Positions 52,923 through 61,643 of a DNA stretch of 64,000 bases are shown in pieces. The notes below the pieces were generated by a model. The model worked only from the letters and a program-made list of their open reading frames with translations, searched no databases and was not told where the DNA came from. Positions within the stretch are counted from its first letter, which is position 1, and the number at the start of each line of letters is the position of its first letter. The position numbers and the translations under genes are program-made. The DNA is from Boletus sp. NGJ. Lineage: Eukaryota > Basidiomycota > Agaricomycetes > Boletales > Boletaceae. The stretch spans positions 166,641-230,640 of the forward strand of contig JAGTXK010000039.1 of the NCBI GenBank assembly GCA_019096195.1, given 5' to 3'.

Positions 52923-54164
52923 CTAACGATCCCACTCTATCAACCCTCCGAGAGGTAGATGCTGTACGACCACGCGTTTGCCCAAAACCTCGGCCTACAG
53001 CAGCAGAGGTATGAATGCAATCGAGAGGCGAGACACGGCCGCGACTCGCCTGGTACATTTCAAACAAGCCTTTGTTCACCTTGGCCCAGCTCTGTACATG
53101 TCTCGCGATCGAGTACAACTGAGATGAGTGCTCAAAGAACGGGCCGTACTTCACTTGATGGATCCTTGCGATCGCCATGAAATACAGATTGTCAAAGCTA
53201 TCGATGGGATGCGCGCCTTTGGCGAGTTGGACGCCGAGGACTGCGTTGACGGGTACCGTCGTCTGATCTAGCGAACAAAGAGCGTTACCTGGAGCTCATT
53301 GCAGCGGTACTATGGGAAAAGCGTGCCTCGGAGTTGCCCACTCCCGAATATGTAGGGGAGGAAGCTGTAATCATCTAACCCCCATACACCATGGCTCCCA
53401 GCCGGCTCGAGCTTGTACGTATCTTGCAGCCGCCAGCAGAGCCGAAGGTAGCGCACAAAGACGCGGAGCACGAGGGCGCGTTCGTCGGGTGGGTGGGGGT
53501 GGACAATGCGGAGGAGCGTGATGGCGCAGAGGAAGAGGGAAAAGGCGGTTTCGTGGCCGGTACCGTAGTCGAGACGGCGCAAGCTACCAAACGACTCGAG
53601 AAAGTAGGGCTTGAGGAAGCGGATGGCGGTGGCGTGGATGGGGCCGAGGAACATGCCTAAAAGGTGGTCGGATTCCTGCGAGGTGGGGGGGTGAGCGACT
53701 TTTGCGGCGGTCAAACAGGGTGGTACTTGCCTTGATGAGGCGGTCGCCCCAGTAATCTCTAAAAGTTGGGTTCCCGAAGCGCGGGGTGGCTGTTCCGGGT
53801 TTGGGAGGTGGCGACCCGTCAATCCAATGGTCTAGTGTATCGAGAACGGTGAGGAGGTTGGCGATGGCCTAGCAGGCATGTGTATTGAGGATCAGATGAG
53901 TCATGGTTGAGGAAGTACGTTTGTCCCTACCTGGCTGCAACCCTCGACCGCCGCATCTGAACCGGACACGCGTGGTACGGTAAATCCCACGACGGATTCG
54001 TTTAGTCGACGTAGGAACAGTTGATAATCATGATACCCTATCGTGTGCTTCCAATGAGCAACGTCTTCGTCAAAACGGATTTTCTGCTCGGGTGAACTGG
54101 CAGTGTCAACCAGATCGGATAATGAGATTTGGCGTAGGTCCCGCAATGTGGACTTGGAAGTCAT
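52923..54164 (-). CDS. Serine/threonine phosphatase 2A activator (PTPA / RRD family)
   Basis: A peptidyl-prolyl isomerase-like activator that loads metal and restores activity of PP2A-type phosphatases. The start is MTSKSTLRDL at 54164. Landmarks: KIRFDEDVAHWKHTIGYHDY, FGNPTFRDYWGDRL, SFGSLRRLDYGTGHETAFSL, LRLCWRLQDTYKLEPAGSHG, VWGLDDYSFLPYIFGS, AKGAHPIDSFDNLYF, VKYGPFFEHSSQLYSIA and the C-terminus AEVLGKRVVVQHLPLGGLIE. All are conserved PTPA motifs, and the active-site GTGHE loop is intact. The last intron begins CAG/GCGAGT, so it is a GC-AG intron; the frame is restored to MYQ/AEVLGK. Whether this is the Rrd1 or the Rrd2 type cannot be decided. It is divergent from Ku70. Confidence 0.93.
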
Positions 54165-54424
54165 GGCGGTGATATCTTCAAGTGGTTCATGCAATAGGGT
54201 GGGTCTCTTGCAAATGTTTTGTAGCCAAGATGGTCTTGCGATCCGAATGACCCGAAGTGCGCAGTGGCAGTGACAGAACAGGGATTCAGATAAGTCATAT
54301 GACTTGATGATGTAATACATGTTTCGATGATGGAAACGCGTCCGTGTCGCGCGTTCTCTTCTGACCCTCGCTTGCCGCTTGACCATTTAGCGCACACCCC
54401 ACGACGCACAGGAAATCCGAAAAA
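54165..54424. promoter_or_regulatory. Divergent promoter, PTPA / Ku70
   Basis: 260 bases separate the two start codons. No specific site was recognised. Confidence 0.4.
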
Positions 54425-57357
54425 ATGCCGCCTTTTGATGACTGGAACGTGGTTGATGACGAAGAAGAAGAAGAACTGCAAGATACTTCAGTCAGTCTGC
54501 GTTGTCTTGTCCGGTCTACCGAGTAACCCCTATTTTATAGTTCTTCGAAGGGAAACGAGATGTGATTCTATTTTGCATCGACTGTTCCGAGTCTATGCAC
54601 GAGCTCCGAGATGATCCCGTGTACGAAAACGTGCAGACTTCTCACCTCCTCGCAGCCCTCGACGCCGCTATGCAAATCCAGAAGAAGAAGGTTATTGTTG
54701 GTCCAAACGACTCTGTTGGAATATTACTTTTCAATACGGTGAGATTGTGTTGACGTCGTTTCTGACAAGATGCTCAATGATGTGGGTTTTAACCCAGACG
54801 CGACCCAACGAGGTCAAGGGCTATGCCTCTGAGATTAAGAAAAACACCTTCGTCTATCAGCAAATTACGCCTATAAGTGCACCGACGATACAGGAACTCA
54901 TTCGCTTGATTGATGGTATATACGGTCTCCTTTGATAATGTCAAATTGTTGAATGATTTGTTTTCAAGAGGCCAGAGAGGACCCGGATCTACTCCGAAAC
55001 ACCTTCCCCCCTATTCAAGGAAAAAAGATGTCCATGGGTGATGTGTTCACTAGCTGTAACTGGGTCATGCGCGATGGGTTGAGTAGCTTTCGAGTTTCGC
55101 GACGGGATGCCTGACTAACTGCTTTCCAGTGCACCCAAGACGGCATCAAAGCGCGTGTTCTTGATTACGGACGATGACAATCCGCATCCGAATAGCAAGC
55201 AGCTGCTCACGTCCTCCAAGACAACTCTCATCGTTTGTCGCTCGTGGATACGGTTTGCAGGGTCATCTGACTGCGTTGACAGGACCTTACCCAAGCCGGG
55301 GTGCAAATAGAGCCGTTTTTTATCTCCACGCCAGAAAAGCCGTTTGATCCAACAAAGTTTTATTCCGTCCGTTTTGAATCCTTCCACTGGAGTCCGTGTG
55401 ACTGAACTTTGAAACATGACAGTCTGTCTTGCCGTCGAATTCTCTTGATGTAGACGAGGATGAGGAAGATTCGGGGATGCTCCCAACATCTATCTCAATC
55501 ACTAAGATTGATGACCTCCTTTCCCAAATGCGATTTCAAGAAGTCCCGAAGCGCGCCCTATTTAGCATTCCATTTGAACTCGGCAAAGAGTTTGTCATCG
55601 GTGTAAAAGGGTACGTTTCTCACCTACTCCTTGCAACGCCGACAGTGCCTCAGCGCCTGCCAGTTATGGTTTAATCACTGAGCAAGAGAAAGGCGCATAT
55701 AAGTACTTTATTGACCTTGGAAACCGAATGGAGGTCGCAAATAGCCGAACGGTGTACCTTGACGAGGTTCTCTTTCATATTCTGTGGCCATACAACTTGT
55801 TTTCTGACCTCTCACGCTCTCATAGGATCAACAAGTAGAAGTAGACCGTCCAAAGATAGTATTTGGTGGGAAGTTGAGCACTGGTACGGCAGGCATGGGT
55901 GACGAAAATGAGGAACTGAGCATGTCGGTGACGAGGGCGGTGAAATCTGATTACAGAGTAAAGTAGCCTCGCGTTTTGGCTGCACATGACGTGCTGAATG
56001 ATTGTCCGCACAGCCGTTTTATACCGCGGATGAGATTCGGTCTTTCCGTACTTCCAACCTCGAGCCTGGTGATGCCTACTCTAACCTTTATTGTATCAAA
56101 AGCTCACAATCTCACCCTTCCAGGTCTCAAGCTTCTTGGCTTCAAAAACAAGAATCAGATTGCATTCGAGGACAATGTCAAACATGCCCTATTCATTTAT
56201 CCAGACGAGCTGGTGAATGGTTTAACGCTGCGTGCATCATTTCTTGTCTAAGTCTCTTGTTCTAGAAATATTCTGGGAGTAAACGCACGTTTAGCGCTCT
56301 TCTGCAGAAGATGCTAGAGAAGAACAAGATTGGATTGGCCCTCGCCTTAGTCCGTCGCAATGCTACCCCTGCTTTCTGCGCCCTCGTACCACAGGTGGAT
56401 GATCTTTAGTTGCTCTCTAGATCGCTCACCTCGAAGTATATTTGTAGGCAGAAACAGTGGAAGAAGGCGGATGGAGTGAACCTGCCGGATTCCATCTCAT
56501 CTTTATCCCTTTTGCTGACGACATCCGCGCTGCACCAATCACCGAAGCATTCAGAGGCACGTCAGCCCATTCTCTGGATCCTGCTTGCTCACGTATCTCG
56601 GTATTAGCTGCGGAAGAAGTCAAGGATGCTGCGAGAGCTTGGATTGACAAGTTGTGTGTCAAGAACGGTGCATATCCTCCAGACTCGTATCCGAACCCTG
56701 GTGTGTTTGCGTCACCTCGTTCATGTTTGTCGCTCCTTCAATCAGTCTTTTAGCGCTCGCATACCATAATGCCCAACTTCAGGCAAGCGCTTTCCGTGAA
56801 GAATTTGATACGGAAGCGTTCGAAGATCTGACCCGACCCAAATACGATAAGATGCATGAGGTTTGGCAATCTCTGTTACACCCCGCGAAGTTAATGAACG
56901 TGTTACATAGCGGGCGGGGGCACTGCTCAAGGAATGGAAAAAAGTGTTGACAAGCGACGAGAATTACAACACCGTCATTGCGACGACGGGTACGAAGAGA
57001 AAGCCTGTTCGTCGCCAAACTCACATCATGTCTGTTAGCTAACGACAAGGAACTTTCTTTTCTTAGGACATCTCAGTTGATGAAGCGGACCTTCGGAGTA
57101 AGTACGCGGCAGGAATGCTAGACAAAGTGAGCCGACTCATCCAAGTTCTTGGTGGGATTCTAATTCAAAGCGATCATGATCGTATAGCTTCGGGTCGATC
57201 AACTCAGGGTACGTTTTTCCCCGCATAGCCGAAGCGCGTGCCTGTCTCTGCTCACTCTGAGACACTGCAGGAGGTGCTCAAAAATAAAGGTTTACCAACG
57301 GCAGGGAGGAAAGCCGAGCTCATCGAGCGCGTGGCCGAGTGGTTGGACAAGTACTAA
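54425..57357 (+). CDS. KU70: Ku70 DNA end-binding subunit
   Basis: Subunit of the Ku heterodimer that binds double-strand ends for non-homologous end joining and also protects telomeres. About thirteen exons. It starts MPPFDDWNVVDDEEEEELQD (acidic, as usual). The vWA-like domain follows: KRDVILFCIDCSESMHEL, VGILLFNT, PIQGKKMSMGDVFTSCNWV, KRVFLITDDDNPH. Then comes the Ku core: VPKRALFSIPFELGKEFVIG, GLITEQEKGAYKYFID, LKLLGFKNKNQIAFEDNVK, and LALVRRNATPAFCALVPQ just before HLIFIPFADDIR. A C-terminal SAP DNA-binding motif is rebuilt over two introns: LRVDQLR/EVLKNKGLPTAGRKAE, ending LIERVAEWLDKY. It looks complete. It is the last host gene before the telomere-associated DNA. Confidence 0.93.
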
Positions 57358-58715
57358 TTGGGTTTGTTACAAGGATGTATCCCGCAGTAATGAAACGGTT
57401 TACTCGTTGGTTTGGTGCATATTTCTGATCAGCATGTGGTCCTCTGACGTTTTAAGGCATGACGTACGCCAAGTTGAGACTGTCAGCGGAACAACAGGTC
57501 ATGTTTAGCTTTGCATCTATGCCTACGAGTGGTACATACGACGTCGGCCATGTTTGATAAACGACGGGCTGATAGCGACAGCTACTAATTGTGTACCTAG
57601 GCCTGATCGATGATCGATGATCATCACAAGTCGGAAGACTACTATCACGGCACCAGTGCTGCAAACACTGGTGGTGTGAGGTCTACAGTCCCTTTCTCGA
57701 CTTCCTTGTCGATGATGAAGGGTTGATGGAGAAAAGGGCGACGGACCACATCCTGTATATCGCAGGCGTGCAGTTGAATAAGGATCACCAACGTTGGAAA
57801 CGCGCTTACCGGATGTGATGAATTCAGTGCCAACTTGCCTGGTCGCTTTCATTCGTCTCTGTTAAAGAGGAATACGGAAAGAGATAACAAACGCTTGATG
57901 TATTGTCTGTGTTATCCAAGGGTCGATCACCCAGATGCAGGTTATCAGATGCTACCATCCGGGTTCTCTCGAAAAGTCGACAGATGGATGAAACATACCA
58001 GCTCGCAGGCTCTGAACATGAATACCATCCGTCCGATGGAACGGGGGACGGCACACCTGAAGTGCATGGAAAAGCACCTGATTTGAGCCGACGAGACACG
58101 CGCGCCGAATGTCTGAAATGGTCTGGATGGATAACGGTCGAGAATGGACCGACAAGGTCACAAGCAGCTCCTGGCGATAGTTGACTACATCCCAGTACAT
58201 CGGGGTGTGGACAGCGGCGGATGTTTCCTGGAGACAATCAAACGTTTTTCCCTCTCACAAGCATCGAATCGTAGGGGGTGTTTCTTTCACGATGGTGAGC
58301 ATGTCGTTTTTTTTAACCATCGTTGTGCTTAGCTATTTTTTCCTACCTTTGAACACTGGATTATTCATCGCGCCGTTCCTTCATTCTGCATGTTTTCTTT
58401 CCGCGATCAGTTGCAGCGGCGGTACGTCAACATCGGACTTTCGTTTACCCTTTTTTTGCAAGTGTTTAACTCTCCCCTTCCTTCTGCTCTATCCACCACC
58501 CCACTAAGGTTATATGCAGACTGAAATTGTCAACATTAATATTACTATTTTTACTCTATATTGCTTCTTCCATCTTCTTGAGAGATGTAGTAATTCATGA
58601 ATAAATCTTTTCATGCCTGCTCAATCATGGTACTCACCCTAGTGAACATTGTCATACTGTTCCTCTCTCTATTGTTGATCAGTGTTTACTCAGGCTCCTT
58701 TTAGGCTGGGCTGCA
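57358..58715. other. Intergenic between Ku70 and subtelomeric units
   Basis: No gene supported. The sequence becomes T-rich after 58290. There is no sharp repeat boundary until about 58716. Confidence 0.5.
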
Positions 58716-58760
58716 TTTGTTTGTGGGGAGTGAGCACTCGAGTGGGGATAGGGGGGCTGA

Positions 58761-58785
58761 GCACAGCAAGCGAAGCGAGCTGTGC
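58761..58785 (-). other. Terminal hairpin, unit A
   Basis: A 7-bp stem, GCACAGC (58761-58767) with GCTGTGC (58779-58785), closes an 11-base loop AAGCGAAGCGA. The geometry is the same as in units B and D. Confidence 0.6.
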
Positions 58786-58980
58786 GAGGGGGATAGGGAG
58801 CCGAGCCGAGCCGCGAAGCGGCGAGGCGAGGCGTTACCGGCGGTAAGGCGATAACGCTGTTGCCTCGGCAAGGGATTACCTTTTTGGGTCGCACTAGAGA
58901 TATTGTCTACCGGTCGTGTAACCAATTCGCCGGCGGTGTCTAGCCTTAGCTACCACCCTAGTGCTTATCTACACTAAAGG

Positions 58981-59015
58981 CCCGATCATGGGTTTCGACC
59001 TTTTGGTCTCATCAG
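58981..59015 (-). ncRNA. Hammerhead-like core, incomplete
   Basis: On the minus strand CTGATGA (59015-59009) is followed by a perfect 4-bp stem II (GACC, loop AAAA, GGTC) and GAAA (58996-58993). A short CCC/GGG stem III with loop ATGATC can form. The expected U-H cleavage step and the matching stem I strand are not convincing, so this is either a degenerate ribozyme or chance. Confidence 0.3.
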
Positions 59016-59331
59016 TAGGGGCGCACACCCCTAAACCCACACCACCTTAGGACATACTAACCGGCTTATGTACACCTCACCATGATTTTGTATTGTCCTG
59101 GGCAGACTGGCTCATGAAATTTCCTTTTCAGGACTTATGACCGCCATACTAAGGAATTTCTCCCACGCAGTCGCTTTCAGACCCCGCAATCACGTGTCAT
59201 TGGTGCGCCGTGCCGGGTGTTAACCGGCCGCGTTATACCCGGTGAACGCTTAGTCAGCCGCAGGCCCCGCGGCTCGTTAGTTAACCGGTCACGTGACGTT
59301 GGAAATCGACCACGATCGCTACACTAGTAGG

Positions 59332-59337
59332 TTAGGG
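59332..59337 (+). repeat. Telomeric TTAGGG junction (A/B)
   Basis: A single TTAGGG followed by extra G at the boundary between units A and B. Confidence 0.5.
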
Positions 59338-59345
59338 GGGAGCGA

Positions 59346-59368
59346 GCACTCGAGCGAAGCGAGAGTGC
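59346..59368 (-). other. Terminal hairpin, unit B
   Basis: A 6-bp stem, GCACTC (59346-59351) with GAGTGC (59363-59368), closes an 11-base loop GAGCGAAGCGA. Compared with unit D, the loop is unchanged while both stem strands differ together. Confidence 0.65.
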
Positions 59369-59393
59369 GAGCGGGGATAGTGTGGGATGGGGG

Positions 59394-59468
59394 GCCAGAT
59401 AGGTAATAGGCTGAGGGCGACCAGCTCTCAACCACCTATTTCGTCCGGGGACTCATCAGACCTCTGGC
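59394..59468 (-). ncRNA. Type I hammerhead ribozyme, unit B
   Basis: Minus-strand order: GCCAG-A-GGU (stem I 3' strand), CUGAUGA (59459-59453), GUCC-CC-GGAC (stem II), GAAA (59442-59439), then stem III UAGGU / GCCUA. An upper helix UGAG/CUCA closes the loop AGCUGGUCGCC. Next come UU, the predicted cleavage point between 59405 and 59404, and ACC-UAU-CUGGC (stem I 5' strand). All invariant core bases are present and stem I pairs 3+5 bp around an internal loop. Self-cleavage is predicted, not shown. Confidence 0.8.
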
Positions 59469-59818
59469 GGAATAGTGAAAAGAATTTCTTGGTACTCACG
59501 CTGTATTTATAGGGAGAGTACCGCGCACGGACCATCAGTGAAACGTGTGAATAGCGGAGATAGACGCAGCGGAAATTAAACCGGATCTTGCCGGTTGTCA
59601 CTCGGATCTTTCCGGTTGCGCTTCTGCGTGAGAATTCTCTCACGGCTCGCGGTAATTAAATTTGCCGAAGCCGGGTGGCGCAGTAGCCGAGTCGGGCCGG
59701 TCGGGTATCGGTCCGATGCTTTCTTTCGGTTATCTCCGGGATCGGTCTAGACCACTTACGTAATTTATTCTCACCCCTTGCCGGGGGTGTGCCACCGTTA
59801 GGTTCCTAAGTTAACCGG

Positions 59819-59830
59819 TTAGGGTTAGGG
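59819..59830 (+). repeat. Telomeric tract, 2 x TTAGGG
   Basis: Two exact TTAGGG copies at the B/C boundary. Confidence 0.8.
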
Positions 59831-60372
59831 AGCCGAGCCGAGCCGCGAAGCGAAGCGAGGCGAGTGCGTTACCGGCGGATAGTGTGCGATAACGCGGGGG
59901 CCTCGGCATAGGGATTACGCTGAGGGCGTCCAGCACTCAGACCACCTATTGTCGTACCGGTCGAGTACTCAATTCAGACCTCTGGCGGAATAGTGCTAAG
60001 CATTTCTTGAGCTACGTCACCCTAGTGTTTATCGGGACACGAATCGCGCCCGGTCCATCGGTCTCGACACTGTGGGTCTCAGGCGGAGATAGGGGCGCAG
60101 CGGACCCCTAAACCCGACTCCTGCCGGTTAGGTCACTCGGATCTTTCCGGTTGCGCTTCTGCGTGAGCATTCTCTCACGGCATGCGGTTATTGTATTGTC
60201 CTGGGCCGGCTGGCGCATGATAGCCGAGTCGGGCCGTTTCAGGTCTCTCGGTCCGCTGCATTCTCCGGGATCGGTCTAGACCACTTACGCAGTCGCTATT
60301 CTCACCCCTTGCAATCGGGCGTGTGCCACCGTTAGGTGCGCTCAGTTAGCCGGTTTAGGGTTAGGGTTAGGG
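59831..60372 (-). repeat. Subtelomeric unit C, mosaic of A-like and B-like sequence
   Basis: Starts AGCCGAGCCGAGCCGCGAAG like an internal point of unit A. It carries B-like tracts (GACCTCTGGCGGAATAGTG, CTCGGATCTTTCCGGTTGCG) alternating with A-like tracts (CACCCTAGTG, TTGTATTGTCCTGGGC, CACGCAGTCGCT...). The hammerhead position is defective: minus-strand CTGAATTGAG replaces CTGATGAG and GACAA replaces GAAA, although the CTGAG/CTCAG upper stem III helix survives. Ends with three TTAGGG. Confidence 0.65.
60355..60372 (+). repeat. Telomeric tract, 3 x TTAGGG
   Basis: Three exact TTAGGG copies at the C/D boundary, followed by extra G and the hairpin of unit D. Confidence 0.85.
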
Positions 60373-60380
60373 GGGCGCGA

Positions 60381-60405
60381 GCACAGCGAGCGAAGCGAGC
60401 TGTGC
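60381..60405 (-). other. Terminal hairpin, unit D
   Basis: A 7-bp stem, GCACAGC (60381-60387) with GCTGTGC (60399-60405), and loop GAGCGAAGCGA identical to unit B. Confidence 0.65.
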
Positions 60406-60428
60406 GAGGGGGATAGGAGTGGGATGGT

Positions 60429-60505
60429 GCCAGATAGGTAATAGGCGATGGGGCGACCGCTTCCATTGCCACCTATTTCGTCCGGGGACTCATCAGACCT
60501 CTGGC
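60429..60505 (-). ncRNA. Type I hammerhead ribozyme, unit D
   Basis: The same fold as in unit B: stem I GCCAG-A-GGU / ACC-UAU-CUGGC, CUGAUGA, GUCC-CC-GGAC, GAAA and stem III base UAGGUG/CGCCUA. The upper helix here is AUGG/CCAU instead of UGAG/CUCA, so three pairs have changed with pairing kept. The loop keeps GGUCGCC. Predicted cleavage lies between 60440 and 60439. Confidence 0.8.
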
Positions 60506-60852
60506 GAATAGAGAAAAGTATTTCATAACTCTTACCTGTATTTATACAAGAAAGAGTCGCGCACGGACCATTAATATAACGTGGGAGAGCGGAGATAGAC
60601 GCAGCGGAAATTAAAGCCGGATCTTGCCGGTAACACTCGGATCTTTCCGGTTGCGCTTCTGCGTGAGAATTCTCTCACGGCTGACGGTAATTAAATTGCC
60701 GAGCCGGGTGTCGCAGTAACCGAGTCGGGCCGTTCGGGTCTTCGGTCCGATGCTTCTTTCGGCTATCTCCGGGATCAGTCTAGACCACTTACGTAATATT
60801 ATCTCACCCCTTGCCGGGGGTGTGCCACCGTTAGGTTCTCTAAGTTAACCGG

Positions 60853-60886
60853 TTAGGGTTAGGGTTAGGGTTAGCACGTTAGGGTT
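60853..60886 (+). repeat. Telomeric tract and degenerate telomeric repeats
   Basis: Three exact TTAGGG copies, then TTAGCACG, then TTAGGG and TTAGCGG. This is the junction between unit D and the 3' region of the reverse transcriptase element. Confidence 0.85.
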
Positions 60887-61643
60887 AGCGGTTAAAAGTT
60901 TAGGTTAACGCTAATGGCCCTTATGAGATTACGCGTATGGGCTAGGCTATAGCACTGATCACGCACGTTAGGGTAAGGTTATTAAAGCTGTCGGAAACGA
61001 CTTGATTCCGTCTTCACCCCGTTATCTAGAACTATCGGGTAAGATTCCAGCCTATCTCGCTGACAAGCTCGTTTAGCTGCTTGCTCGTACGCCCTTACCA
61101 TATTAATGGTACGGTTTAACGTCACTAAATATTGATAAAACACTGCAAAGTGTTTCGGGTATACTCAGGTCTAAGCTATCGTAAGCTTACACTTTCGTAC
61201 GCGTCGTCTGTTGGCCGGACTCTTCGTCCTTTCACCCCAGGTATTCCCGTGGCGATTGGATTCCTACTGAGTGTTTCACCGTTCGGACCCCCCGGTTACC
61301 CGGGATTCCAGCCGGGACGCTGAAAGGAGAGGCTTCGTTGAGGCCTTCAAACAACCCTTTCATTCCCTACTCCACCGACCGTCCGGACAGATATTCTCTC
61401 CGTCAGTCCTACTGACCCGTAGACAACACATCGTTGCTACTCGGGCTCAACGTCAAGCGGTAGTGTCGTACTCGCGTACGAGCCGGTTCTCCCGCACAAA
61501 CTTAGCCTGCAGCCGGAGCAAACAGGTACCCGATCCATTACAGACAAGGCTCGCCGGGGGGCCGAAGCGCCCTAGCTGTGAGTTGAGGCCCTACGGTAGA
61601 GGGACTCCATCAGTTTCATCGCCGTTTCGCGGTGATGGAAGTT
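60887..61643 (-). other. 3' region of the retroelement
   Basis: Downstream of the RT stop in minus-strand sense. No hammerhead core was found here. A scattered GTTAGGGTAAGG occurs near 60967. Some GC-rich inverted repeats occur (GGTTACCCGGGATTCCAGCCGGG near 61299). The plus-strand open frame here is not convincing. Confidence 0.5.

Larger units (their letters stand above)
58716..59337 (-). repeat. Subtelomeric unit A (diverged)
   Basis: The leftmost and most diverged unit. It opens with three overlapping short starts: GTGAGCACTCGAG at about 58725, the hairpin GCACAGC...GCTGTGC at 58761-58785, and the AGCCGAGCCGAGCCGCGAAG start also used by unit C at about 58798. It closes with a single TTAGGG at 59332-59337. 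The interior matches unit C in patches (ACCGGCGG...GATAACGC, TTGTATTGTCCTGGGC) and contains an isolated hammerhead-like core. Confidence 0.6.
59338..59830 (-). repeat. Subtelomeric unit B (493 bp) with hammerhead
   Basis: Begins (left) with the GC hairpin, then the hammerhead fold, a central region ending TCTGCGTGAGAATTCTCTCACGG, and a shared edge AAGTTAACCGG directly followed by TTAGGGTTAGGG at 59819-59830. Very similar throughout to unit D. Confidence 0.75.
60373..60870 (-). repeat. Subtelomeric unit D (498 bp) with hammerhead
   Basis: Near-copy of unit B with substitutions and small indels: GC hairpin, hammerhead, TCTGCGTGAGAATTCTCTCACGG, and the same right edge AAGTTAACCGG running directly into TTAGGG repeats. 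Confidence 0.75.

Noticed and set aside
59540-59580. CACTGATGGTCC on the minus strand in unit B as a second ribozyme
   Set aside because: The last core base is wrong (CTGATGG), GAAA is missing, and unit D does not conserve it.
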